Of a stretch of DNA of 30,964 bases, positions 24,111-30,964 are shown in pieces (position 1 is the first letter of the stretch; each line of letters begins with the position of its first letter). Where the stretch lies: the NCBI RefSeq assembly GCF_000721495.1, contig NZ_JOHY01000072.1:1-30964 (forward strand), in the 5' to 3' direction. Source of the stretch: Streptomyces sp. NRRL F-5123. Lineage in GTDB: Bacteria; Actinomycetota; Actinomycetes; Streptomycetales; Streptomycetaceae. A program made the translations under genes and the position numbers. Under the pieces are notes generated by a model. It was not told the DNA's origin. It worked only from the letters and a program-made list of their open reading frames with translations, and did no database searches.

Positions 24111-24425
24111 ATGCGCTGTGTCATCGCCCGCTTCCCGTTCGACCTGACCAGGAGCGGCATCCTGGAGTCCATGAGGGGCGTCAAACCCGAACCGGTCGAC
24201 GGCGACGGGTCCGTGATCATCGGTCGCCGCACCTACCCCCTCAAACAGGTCGGGCAGGTCATCACACGCCAGGACCGGCGCGACTTCAGCGCCGGCGAAG
24301 TCCTCCGGGCCATGACCCGGCTCGGCTTCACCTGCCCGGGAACTGCCCGCACCGTCGCACCAACGGGCTTCCTCAGCCCGGTGCAACGGGCTTCCATGCT
24401 CCTCGGAGCCCAGGCCTCCTCCTGA
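24111..24425 (+). CDS. SCO5918 family protein
   Basis: A 104-residue protein from ATG 24111, with GAGG seven to ten bases upstream. It begins MRCVIARFPFDLTRSGILES and has the conserved stretch IGRRTYPLKQVGQVITRQDRRDFSAGEVLRAM, which I recognise as the SCO5918 family of Streptomyces. The function is unknown. It lies 87 bases after the helicase on the same strand, as SCO5918 lies close to a helicase and cold-shock gene in S. coelicolor, so an RNA- or ribosome-related role is a reasonable guess. The stop is 27 bases from the convergent DUF4157 gene. Confidence 0.78.
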   Translation: MRCVIARFPFDLTRSGILESMRGVKPEPVDGDGSVIIGRRTYPLKQVGQVITRQDRRDFSAGEVLRAMTRLGFTCPGTARTVAPTGFLSPVQRASMLLGAQASS

Positions 24426-24452
24426 CTGCCGATCTCCTCGGCGCGCTCCGGG

Positions 24453-27293
24453 TCACGGTTCGTCGTCGTGGAGTTCGAGGCCGGCGAAGAAGTCGTCGTC
24501 GTCGAGCTCGAGGCCGTCCTTCTTGTCGGCAGGGGCCTTCGCCGCGCTTTCCGCCTGCAGGCGGGCGAGCTCTCGGAGGTGCTCCACGCCTTCCCTCACC
24601 TCCTTCTCCCAGAGCCTCTTCATCGTCGCGCTCGCGGCGGCGTCGACGAACGTGATCGCCCGGGTGGCGGCCAGGAACTGGCCGAAGCCCTGCTTCTTCA
24701 CCACGAGGTTGGGGATGCCCCCGGCGTCGTCGGTCCCGCCGGCCGCGCCCTCGTACTTGACGTTGGGGTTGGGCATGAACGCGTTCGGCTTGGCCGTCAC
24801 GGGGGCGCTGATGTACGCGTACTTCTCCAGGAAATCCAACAGCTCGGTAGTGATCGGGATCTCGACCACGCGCGCGTAACCGGTACCCATGTCGGGCACG
24901 TCCCGCATCGGGGGTTCGCCGGCGAATCTCCGCTTGGCCTCGGCCTTGACCGCGTCGGCCCAGGCGGTTTCCCGGGAGAGGATGAACACGTCCTCCACGG
25001 AGAAGACGATCTCACCGCGTTCGTAGCCCTTGGTGTCGAACAGGGCCTCGACTGCTGAGGCGACGTCCTCTGCCCGCGCCGCGATCTTGTAGTTTGCCTC
25101 CTCCGCCCGGCTCACCCGGCGGACGAGATGCCTGCCCCGCATCCGCTGGAGATCGTCGTGCAGCTTCTTGGCCGTGGTGGCCGTGTACTGGTTCGGGTTG
25201 AGCAGCTCTTCCGGGCCGACCAGCGGGGGCGGGGCGTACGGGTCGTCGGAACGCCGCTCCGGCCGGTCGAAGGCGGTCATCCTGGCCAGGGCCCGCTCTC
25301 CCTCCCTGACGAGGGCGGCAAAGTAGGGCAGTGTGTGGGCGAGGATCAGCAGCGGCTCGGGGGTGACCTCCATCGGCCAGCGCCTGATCCCGACGTACAG
25401 CTTCTTCGCGGTGTCGGCCAGTTCCCGGTCCGTTCCGATCAACGGGCTGTCGGCGCCGGTCAGCTCGACCAGCGTCCGCAGCGGCGTGGCCAGGTGGGAG
25501 CCCTCGGCGGCGTCGAGCAACTCGGCCCGCAGGCTGCTGACCACACTCTCGATCCGGGCGCGCTGTGCGCGGATGAGCTGGTGGATGTCCCGGAACTCCA
25601 GCGCGCCGTCGGCCAGGGCGTCCGACCAGTCGGGCAGGGGCTCCGGTTCGAGGTCCGCTTCGAGGTCCGGTTCGAGGCCGTGACGCACCTCCCGGCCGAA
25701 CGCGGCCACCGGCTCCGCGTAGCCGCGGGCCCACTGGACGCCCGCGCTGATCCGGCCGTTGAGGGCCGCGATGAGCGCCGGGCGCTTGGCCTCGGGCAGG
25801 CCGCTCGCGTTCACCAGCTGCTCGATCGTCGCCGGGGGCAGCCGCTTGTCCAGGTCGACGAGGGACTCGGCGAACCTCTCCGGCGGCACGTCGGCGTACG
25901 GCGAGCCGTTGCTGTGCCGCCCGGTGGACATGCTGGCGATCGTCCGGGTGACGTCCGTGGATTCCATGAAGTCGTCGGGCTTCTTGGGCGCGCCCTGGGC
26001 GCTGACGTACATGGCTCCGCCCAGGTCCTGGCGGTACAGGTCGGCACCGATCTTCATCCAGTTCGGCGGCTTGCGCAGGTCGAAGATGGCCAGCACCACG
26101 TCCAGGCCGACGAACGGCAGGAAGTCCGCCATGGAGGCGATCTTCGCCGCGTCCGGCCGGTCCTCGTCCACCGTCCGGAAGTCGGTGACCTGGGCCAGGG
26201 TCCACTCCGCCGCCGTCTCGTTGCCCGTCGCCACCCAGGCGAACGCGGCCGGGAGCACCTTGGCCCCGGCCGCCTGGTAGATCTTGCCGGTCAGCATCTC
26301 GGCCAGCATGATCTCCTCGGCGGGCAGGGAACTGCTCTTCCTGGCCGGCTCGCCTTTTTCGGCCTCGCCCTCGGCGGCTTCCTCGGACTCCGGCACCGTG
26401 ATCGGCCCTGGAACCCCGGCGGGCGTCAACGGGGTCCGGCCCCGCGGCTGGCTGAACTTGAAGACCTTGTCGGCCCCGCCGACCCGGACGTGCCACGGAC
26501 TGCTGGATCCGCCCCTGAGCTCGGTGACGAACTCGAAGGTCCCGGGAGCGAAGGCCGGCAGGTCCGTGGCGCTGTCCGAACCCGGCTGGGCCCCGTCCGG
26601 CTGCGTCTGCTGCGAAGGCGGGTCGGTCAGCACCCGCTGCACGGTCCGCTCCCCGGCCGCGGGCTGACGGCCCGCCTCGCCGCCGACCTCCGCGTGGGCC
26701 ACGGCCGGGCCCGACATCACCCGGCCCGCGGTGGCCTCGGCTTCGCGTTCGAACCGGTCCGAGGGGTCCGACACCCGCAGCCCGGCCCCGTTGTCGCTGC
26801 CGGCGACAGGGCCCTTGCGCTGCTGGACGACGTGCGTCAACTCGTGGGCGAGGGTGTGCTTGTCGGCGCCGCCGTCGCCGATCACGACATGGTTGCCGGA
26901 GGTGTAGGCACGAGCGCCCATCTCCGCTGCCGAGGCCCGCGCGGCCGCGTCCGCGTGGATGCGGACGTCGGAGAAGTCCGCGCCGAGCCGGGATTCCATC
27001 TCCTCGCGGGTGTCGTCGTCGAGGGGGCGGCCCGACGTGCGGAGGACGCCGTGGACGGTGGAGCGCTGCAGGGGGTGCTCGGTCTGCCCGCCGTCGCGGC
27101 CGGCGCCTGGCAGGTGTTCCTGGGATCCCTGGAGTCCGGCCCGGTGGAGCATCTGGACAACCGCCGTGTTGCCGGCGCTGCTCTGCTGCGCCAGGAGACC
27201 GGGGGGCCCCGTCCGTCCGGCAGGCCGGGACCGGCGGGCCGGTGCCCCGCCCTTCCGCGCCTCTGCCGACCTCGCCCGGTCTTCGGCGTGCAT
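24453..27293 (-). CDS. DUF4157 protein with putative kinase-like domain, candidate effector
   Basis: A 946-residue protein from ATG 27293, preceded by GGGGGG. It has no signal peptide. Residues ~25-45 read LAQQSSAGNTAVVQML, typical before DUF4157. DUF4157 spans ~90-175 (GRPLDDDTREEMESRLGADFSDVRIHAD, then zinc-protease-like H150-E-L-T-H154). DUF4157 proteins are often found with extracellular contractile injection systems. Residues ~260-430 resemble an atypical kinase core: K279 in KVFKFSQP, E326/E327/E332 in a helix, then D405-x5-N411 and Y-R-Q-D423-L-G. The ~500-residue remainder is novel to me; the last 150 (VVEIPITTELLDFL, PNLVVKKQGFGQFL) may be another enzyme module. No injection-system genes are in the window. 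Confidence 0.8.
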   Translation of the reverse strand: MHAEDRARSAEARKGGAPARRSRPAGRTGPPGLLAQQSSAGNTAVVQMLHRAGLQGSQEHLPGAGRDGGQTEHPLQRSTVHGVLRTSGRPLDDDTREEMESRLGADFSDVRIHADAAARASAAEMGARAYTSGNHVVIGDGGADKHTLAHELTHVVQQRKGPVAGSDNGAGLRVSDPSDRFEREAEATAGRVMSGPAVAHAEVGGEAGRQPAAGERTVQRVLTDPPSQQTQPDGAQPGSDSATDLPAFAPGTFEFVTELRGGSSSPWHVRVGGADKVFKFSQPRGRTPLTPAGVPGPITVPESEEAAEGEAEKGEPARKSSSLPAEEIMLAEMLTGKIYQAAGAKVLPAAFAWVATGNETAAEWTLAQVTDFRTVDEDRPDAAKIASMADFLPFVGLDVVLAIFDLRKPPNWMKIGADLYRQDLGGAMYVSAQGAPKKPDDFMESTDVTRTIASMSTGRHSNGSPYADVPPERFAESLVDLDKRLPPATIEQLVNASGLPEAKRPALIAALNGRISAGVQWARGYAEPVAAFGREVRHGLEPDLEADLEPEPLPDWSDALADGALEFRDIHQLIRAQRARIESVVSSLRAELLDAAEGSHLATPLRTLVELTGADSPLIGTDRELADTAKKLYVGIRRWPMEVTPEPLLILAHTLPYFAALVREGERALARMTAFDRPERRSDDPYAPPPLVGPEELLNPNQYTATTAKKLHDDLQRMRGRHLVRRVSRAEEANYKIAARAEDVASAVEALFDTKGYERGEIVFSVEDVFILSRETAWADAVKAEAKRRFAGEPPMRDVPDMGTGYARVVEIPITTELLDFLEKYAYISAPVTAKPNAFMPNPNVKYEGAAGGTDDAGGIPNLVVKKQGFGQFLAATRAITFVDAAASATMKRLWEKEVREGVEHLRELARLQAESAAKAPADKKDGLELDDDDFFAGLELHDDEP

Positions 27294-27567
27294 GCGACCC
27301 CCCGGTGGGTGAACGATCCCCTCTGGATACCTGAGGCGCGGTCGGTCGGTCCAGGTACCGGAGGGCACAGTGAGGGCAACGCGGGGTGTCGTCGCCGAGG
27401 AGACCGAAGCTGTCGGGCCGGCGGCGCGAGACGGTGGGATCGGCGCGAGCCGGACCGTACGGCCGGACCGAGGTCGCGCGAACGGCGCGCGGGCCGGCGC
27501 CCCGGGCCGCGCGGGACGGGCCGGCCGGTCGCGGCGAACGGCCGTGCGCCCAGGGCATCATGGGGGC

Positions 27568-28047
27568 GTGGCCGTCGTCAGAAGAGCCTCCGCGCCCGAC
27601 GCCCCCCGGCTCGTGGAGATGCACGCGGGGGTGCACGACCTGCATGCGCGGCACCGGCCCGACCTCTTCGTCGCGGAGCCGGACGGCGCGGGCGTGCGGG
27701 CGTTCTTCCAGCACGCCCTCCGGGACGCGTCCCTGCACGTCCTCGTGGCCGAACTCGCCTCCACCGGACCTGTCGTCGGCTACGCCATGGCCCGGGTGGT
27801 GGAGAGCGGGAGCAGCCTGCACATGAGGCCCGGGTCGGTGGTGAAGCTGGAGCACCTCGCCGTGGAACCGGCCGCCGCGCGCAGCGGGGTGGGGTCCGCG
27901 CTGCTCGACGCGGTCCGCGCGATCGGCCGCGAGTCGGGCTGCCACCGCCTGGTCGTGAACGTCTGGGGCTTCAACTCGGCGGCCCGGTCCTTCTACGAGG
28001 CCTCCGGGCTGGTGCCCGTGAAGGAACAGCTCGACCAGCTGCTGTGA
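27568..28047 (+). CDS. GNAT family N-acetyltransferase
   Basis: A 159-residue acetyltransferase. The GTG at 27568 (VAVVRRASAPDAPRLVEMHAG) is where homology-like sequence begins, but its Shine-Dalgarno site (GGGGG) is very close, so the start is uncertain; the frame is open back to 27370. The GNAT signature is clear: beta4 VVKLEHLAVEP followed by the acetyl-CoA loop RSGVGSALLDAV, then VNVWGFNSAARSFYEASGL. The substrate is unknown. It is divergent from the DUF4157 gene across 274 bases and convergent with the Trypco2 gene. It may be unrelated to both. Confidence 0.85.
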   Translation: MAVVRRASAPDAPRLVEMHAGVHDLHARHRPDLFVAEPDGAGVRAFFQHALRDASLHVLVAELASTGPVVGYAMARVVESGSSLHMRPGSVVKLEHLAVEPAAARSGVGSALLDAVRAIGRESGCHRLVVNVWGFNSAARSFYEASGLVPVKEQLDQLL

Positions 28048-28116
28048 GGACCACGGCCGACCCCGCCGGGCGCCCGCGCCCGCGCCGCGGCGGGCAGGGC
28101 AGGCCCGGGGTGGTGG

Positions 28117-28455
28117 TCAGCGCAGGCCCGGGGTGGCGGGGGTGGCGGGGGCCGTCTCCGGGGGGCGGGTGACCTGGACGCGGCCGCCGGTCGACGTGTC
28201 GTGCGGCTCCAGGTCGACCTGGACGCGGTGGGTCGTGCCGCTGTCCACCGAGCCGCCCAGCTCCGCCGTCACGACGCCGATGCGCAGCCCGCCGCCCGCG
28301 CGGCCGGTGCGGTGGACCTGGACGGTGAACTCCAGGCTGACCTTCTCCACGGTGAAGCCGATCTGCTCGCCCTCCGCCGCGCCCCGCGCCTGCTGCAGCT
28401 CGGTGCGGATCTGGGTGATGACCTCGGCCAGCCCGACGAAGGACGGCTCTTCCAC
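28117..28455 (-). CDS. Trypsin-co-occurring domain 2 (Trypco2) protein
   Basis: A 112-residue protein. GTG 28455 (MEEPSFVGLAEVITQIRTELQQA) is chosen because GGGGGAAG lies six bases upstream and the domain begins here; longer starts to 28800 run into the protease gene. The domain covers residues ~5-90: an N-terminal helix (LAEVITQIRTELQQARGAAEGE), strands with IGFTVEKVSLEFTVQV, and the ending SGTTHRVQVDLEP that is characteristic of Trypco2. The tail is Pro/Thr-rich. Trypco domains are predicted partners of trypsin-like proteases in NTP-dependent conflict systems; here the protease gene starts 94 bases away in divergent orientation, fitting that prediction. Confidence 0.8.
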   Translation of the reverse strand: MEEPSFVGLAEVITQIRTELQQARGAAEGEQIGFTVEKVSLEFTVQVHRTGRAGGGLRIGVVTAELGGSVDSGTTHRVQVDLEPHDTSTGGRVQVTRPPETAPATPATPGLR

Positions 28456-28549
28456 GGTGGCTTCCCCCGGAGGTGGTTCTGCGGTGCGGAGGGCCAATTG
28501 TAGGGCTTTCAGGACGACATGACGTGACGTCAGGCGTAGGGTGCACGGC

Positions 28550-30784
28550 ATGGTGGCCGACGGGGGAAACGCCGACGGGGGGACGTACGGGGGGACGTTC
28601 CGGGCAGGCGCTGCCCGGCCCAGCCCCGTGGCGACACCGCCGTGGGCCGTACGGATCCGCCGGGCCGACGGCGAGATCGCGGGCAGCGGCATCCTGCTGA
28701 GCCCCGACCGCGTCCTGACCGCCGCGCATGTACTGCGGCGCGGCGAGGAGGTCGTCGCGGAGTTCGTCGGCGCCGGGGGCTCGCACGTGCCGCGGGTCAC
28801 GGCCCGGGTCGCCGGGGATTCCTACCGGCCCGAGGAGCGGGACGAGGACGGCGACCCGAGCGGCGACGTCGCGCTGCTCGCCCTGGACCGGCCGCGCCCG
28901 CCGGGCGAGGCCACGACGCTGCACCGGCTGTCCGCGCCCGGCCGCGAGGTGCAGATGTACGGCTTCCCCGCCGACTTCAACGGCGGCCTGTGGCTGCCCG
29001 CCACGATCGTCGGCGGCTGCGGGCGCGACGGCCAGGTCCAACTGCGCCCGCCGAGCCCGGCGGAGGCGGCCCGGCCCGGCTTCAGCGGCGGTCCGGTCGT
29101 GGACCTCGCCACCGCGCAGGTCGTCGGCATGGTGCTGGCGGGCCCTTCCGAGCCCGTCGGCGGCTACTCCTTCATGAGCCCGGCCGAGACCGTCGTCCAG
29201 CACCTGCCGGAGGTCGCCGCGTGGACCCGCGGCCCTGCCGCCGTCGACGAGGAGCTGCGGGCGCCGGAGCCGGGGGCGGGACAGGCGCCGCTCGACCAGC
29301 CGTTCGCCGAGCGGCTGGCCCGCTGGCTGCGCGGCGACGCGGCCGTACGGGGTGACGGCGCCGCCCCGCAGGTGAAGATCAGCCTCGTGCCGGAGGACGA
29401 CGCCGCCCGCGCCGCGACGCTGCGCCGCGCGATCACCCTCGCCGACCGCGAACTGCGCACCAGCCTCTCGACCCGGCGTGCCTCCCTCGACGCGCCCGGG
29501 ACCGTACCGGCGGCGGGCGGCCTGGACCTCGCGCTGTACGTCGCGGGCAGCGACACCGCCTCGGTCGCCGAGCGCATCGCGCTGCGCATGGGCCTCGGGC
29601 AGCACCGCGAACTGCCGCCCGCGGAACGCGTCGCGGCGGCCCGCGTCACGATCACCCTGGTCGTCGTCGGGGTGGACGCCGCAGCCGACCCGGCCTCGCT
29701 GCTCGATCTGCTGGCCGTCCTGGTCGCGGGCGGCAGCCGGGTCCTCCTCGCCTTCCGCACCGCCGGGGACCACTTCGCGCGGGCCCGCGACGAGCTGCTG
29801 GTACGTCCGGCCGTGCAGCGCAGGCAGCAGCTCGCCGCGCGCTGCGCACGGATCTGCGAGACGGACGCTCCCGAGCTGGGCGGGCTCATGGCGCGCGTGA
29901 CGGGCGACGCGGAGGCGGCCGACCTCGCCGACCGGGCCGTCCGTGCGCTCGTCCACGTCAACGCCGTCCGCGCCGAACTCACCGCCGGGCGCGGCCCCTT
30001 CGCCCTCCCGCCGGACCGGGCGCCGGACCTCGGCCACTACGAGCGCGTCGCCGCACGCGCCGAGCGCCGCATCCCGCCCGCGGTGGCGGCGCTGTCCGAA
30101 CTGCTGGACCGGCGCAACGAGTTGCGCGGCCGCCTGGTGAACTACCGCAGGGTGTACGAGGAAGTGGCCGCCCGGACGGAGGACCTGGCGGCCGACGAGC
30201 TGTACCTCACCGCCTACCGGCTGCTGCACGAACGCCCCTGCGACGTCCCCGCGGCGGAGGCGGCGACCCGCGCCTACGTGGCCCTCGTCGACGGCCGGCC
30301 CGATCCGCCGGCGCCCGGAGCCCAGCCCCCGCAGGAGCCGCAACCAGCGGGGGGCGAAGGGGCGTCCGCTCCGCCGCCGGGAGCCGAACCGCCAGGTCTG
30401 CCGGGCACGGCTGAGTCGCCGGGCACGGCTGAGTCGTCCGGGGCCGAGCCGCCGCGCACGCCGTCCGGGGCCGAGCCGCCGCGCACGCCGTCCGGGGCCG
30501 AGCCGCCGCGCACGCCGCCCGGTGCCCCGCCCCGCCCGCCGCAGCCGCCGCACGTTCCGGGCCCGCGCCCGGTCCCGCCGCCCCGTCCGCCGGGGCCCCC
30601 GGCCGTACCGCCCGAGCCTCCCCTCCCGCCGCAGGCCCGGCCGGTGGACCCGCCCCCGCCGCGGGAGAACCCGCCGGAAGCCGCGCCGCGGCCGCAGCCC
30701 CCGACCCCACCGCCCGCCCCGCCCGCGCCCCGCCCGCCCGACGGCGGGGTGACCGGCCACCCCCGAGGGGGCACCCCGCAGTGA
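28550..30784 (+). CDS. Trypsin-like serine protease with large C-terminal region
   Basis: A 744-residue cytoplasmic protein (no signal peptide) from ATG 28550, about eight bases after AGGG. The trypsin-like domain covers ~25-225 with the triad H60 (TAAHVL), D106 (SGDVALLAL) and S179 (GFSGGPVV). Residues ~270-590 are helical/alpha-beta (GLDLALYVAGSDT, VTITLVVVGVDAAADPASLLDLLAVLVAGGSRVLLAFR), typical of the effector/adaptor tails of conflict-system proteases. Residues ~590-744 are a Pro-rich disordered tail with three 27-base repeats encoding SGAEPPRTP. The next gene's GTG overlaps the stop by 4 bases. It probably is activated to cleave intracellular targets; the trigger is unknown. Confidence 0.85.
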   Translation: MVADGGNADGGTYGGTFRAGAARPSPVATPPWAVRIRRADGEIAGSGILLSPDRVLTAAHVLRRGEEVVAEFVGAGGSHVPRVTARVAGDSYRPEERDEDGDPSGDVALLALDRPRPPGEATTLHRLSAPGREVQMYGFPADFNGGLWLPATIVGGCGRDGQVQLRPPSPAEAARPGFSGGPVVDLATAQVVGMVLAGPSEPVGGYSFMSPAETVVQHLPEVAAWTRGPAAVDEELRAPEPGAGQAPLDQPFAERLARWLRGDAAVRGDGAAPQVKISLVPEDDAARAATLRRAITLADRELRTSLSTRRASLDAPGTVPAAGGLDLALYVAGSDTASVAERIALRMGLGQHRELPPAERVAAARVTITLVVVGVDAAADPASLLDLLAVLVAGGSRVLLAFRTAGDHFARARDELLVRPAVQRRQQLAARCARICETDAPELGGLMARVTGDAEAADLADRAVRALVHVNAVRAELTAGRGPFALPPDRAPDLGHYERVAARAERRIPPAVAALSELLDRRNELRGRLVNYRRVYEEVAARTEDLAADELYLTAYRLLHERPCDVPAAEAATRAYVALVDGRPDPPAPGAQPPQEPQPAGGEGASAPPPGAEPPGLPGTAESPGTAESSGAEPPRTPSGAEPPRTPSGAEPPRTPPGAPPRPPQPPHVPGPRPVPPPRPPGPPAVPPEPPLPPQARPVDPPPPRENPPEAAPRPQPPTPPPAPPAPRPPDGGVTGHPRGGTPQ
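30437..30517 (+). repeat. Three perfect 27-bp tandem repeats in the protease gene
   Basis: Units at 30437-30463, 30464-30490 and 30491-30517 are identical and encode SGAEPPRTP three times in frame. They lie in the disordered tail and may vary in number between strains. Confidence 0.97.
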
Positions 30785-30964
30785 CCGCAACCGCTGAGCC
30801 CGGCACCGGAGCTGCCCGCCCCTGCCCGTACCCCGACTGCACCGGCACGGTCGGCCCCACGGGCTTCTGCACCCTCTGCCGCCGCAGCGCCGCGAGCGCC
30901 CCCGGCGCGCCACCCGCCGCCCAGCCCCGGCCCCAGCCCCCGCGCGCCCCGGCGGACACCGACC
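30781..30964 (+). CDS. Zinc-ribbon protein, 5' part (runs off the window)
   Basis: GTG 30781 overlaps the protease stop in a GTGA arrangement. The 61 visible codons encode C-P-Y-P-D-C then F-C-T-L-C-R-R, a Cys4 zinc-ribbon/rubredoxin-like knuckle at residues ~15-35, followed by an Ala/Pro-rich linker. Similar knuckles precede the kinase domain of PknG-type Ser/Thr kinases and other signalling proteins of actinobacteria; what follows here is outside the window. The overlap means the gene is co-translated with the protease and is probably part of the same system. Confidence 0.7.
   Translation, partial: MTATAEPGTGAARPCPYPDCTGTVGPTGFCTLCRRSAASAPGAPPAAQPRPQPPRAPADTD

Noticed and set aside
25128..28172. 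A plus-strand frame of 1014 residues antisense to the DUF4157 gene
   Set aside because: Low-complexity Arg/Gly/Val composition, no motif, and it crosses the GNAT gene in another frame. The DUF4157 HELTH motif on the minus strand fixes the real frame.
28520..28532. Short palindrome TGACGTCA in the protease/Trypco2 intergenic region as an operator
   Set aside because: An 8-bp palindrome is expected by chance at this length scale, and no known regulator or second half-site supports it.
27971..30913. Minus-strand frame of 980 residues opposite the protease
   Set aside because: It is antisense to a protein with a complete catalytic triad and is composed of Arg/Gly/Ala repeats.

Overview
The window is about 31 kb of very GC-rich DNA with strong third-position G/C, frequent GTG and TTG starts, a CebR-type cellulase operator, a RheA-type heat-shock operator and an SCO5918-family gene. 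All of this points to Streptomyces or a close relative, probably a chromosomal segment. No insertion sequence, CRISPR array, plasmid origin or rRNA is visible.

Layout. (1) 1-8368, plus strand: a degraded tandem array of a secretion module. A complete module is lipoprotein (A), secreted protein (B), small WXG100-like protein (C), large WXG-associated protein (D) and beta-propeller-like lipoprotein (E). Copy 1 has A1 and a B1 fused to a truncated C1. Copy 2 has A2, a wrecked B2, and intact C2, D and E. Copy 3 has A3 and a B3 with a TAG at codon 9. Each module starts with a near-identical leader carrying a small hairpin. (2) 8453-12300, minus strand: a heterodimeric ABC exporter pair, then a xylulokinase-type sugar kinase and a YtxH-like membrane protein. 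(3) 14881-15261: two identical tRNA-Asn genes and one CAU-anticodon tRNA, with terminators. (4) 15481-17275: divergent rheA-like repressor and hsp18 around an exact RheA-type inverted repeat, then a DUF2267 gene. (5) 17472-20178: a secreted modular GH9 cellulase with a perfect CebR box upstream.

(6) 20484-24425, plus strand: a cold-shock/RNA-remodelling island made of a ~680-nt apparently untranslated leader, a small MerR-type regulator, a cold-shock protein, a DEAD-box RNA helicase with a TTG start, and an SCO5918-family protein. (7) 24453-28047: a 946-residue DUF4157 protein, a class often linked to contractile injection system cargo, whose middle carries a pattern resembling an atypical kinase catalytic core; it is divergent from a GNAT acetyltransferase. 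(8) 28117-30964: a Trypco2 protein divergent from a trypsin-like protease, which overlaps a zinc-ribbon protein running off the window end. This resembles the protease-centred conflict systems predicted in multicellular bacteria.

The best candidates for something undescribed are the DUF4157 plus kinase-like protein, the protease/Trypco2/zinc-ribbon locus, the long leader RNA of the cold-shock island, and the recombining A-B-C-D-E array. Functional calls rest on motif recognition by eye; no database search was run.
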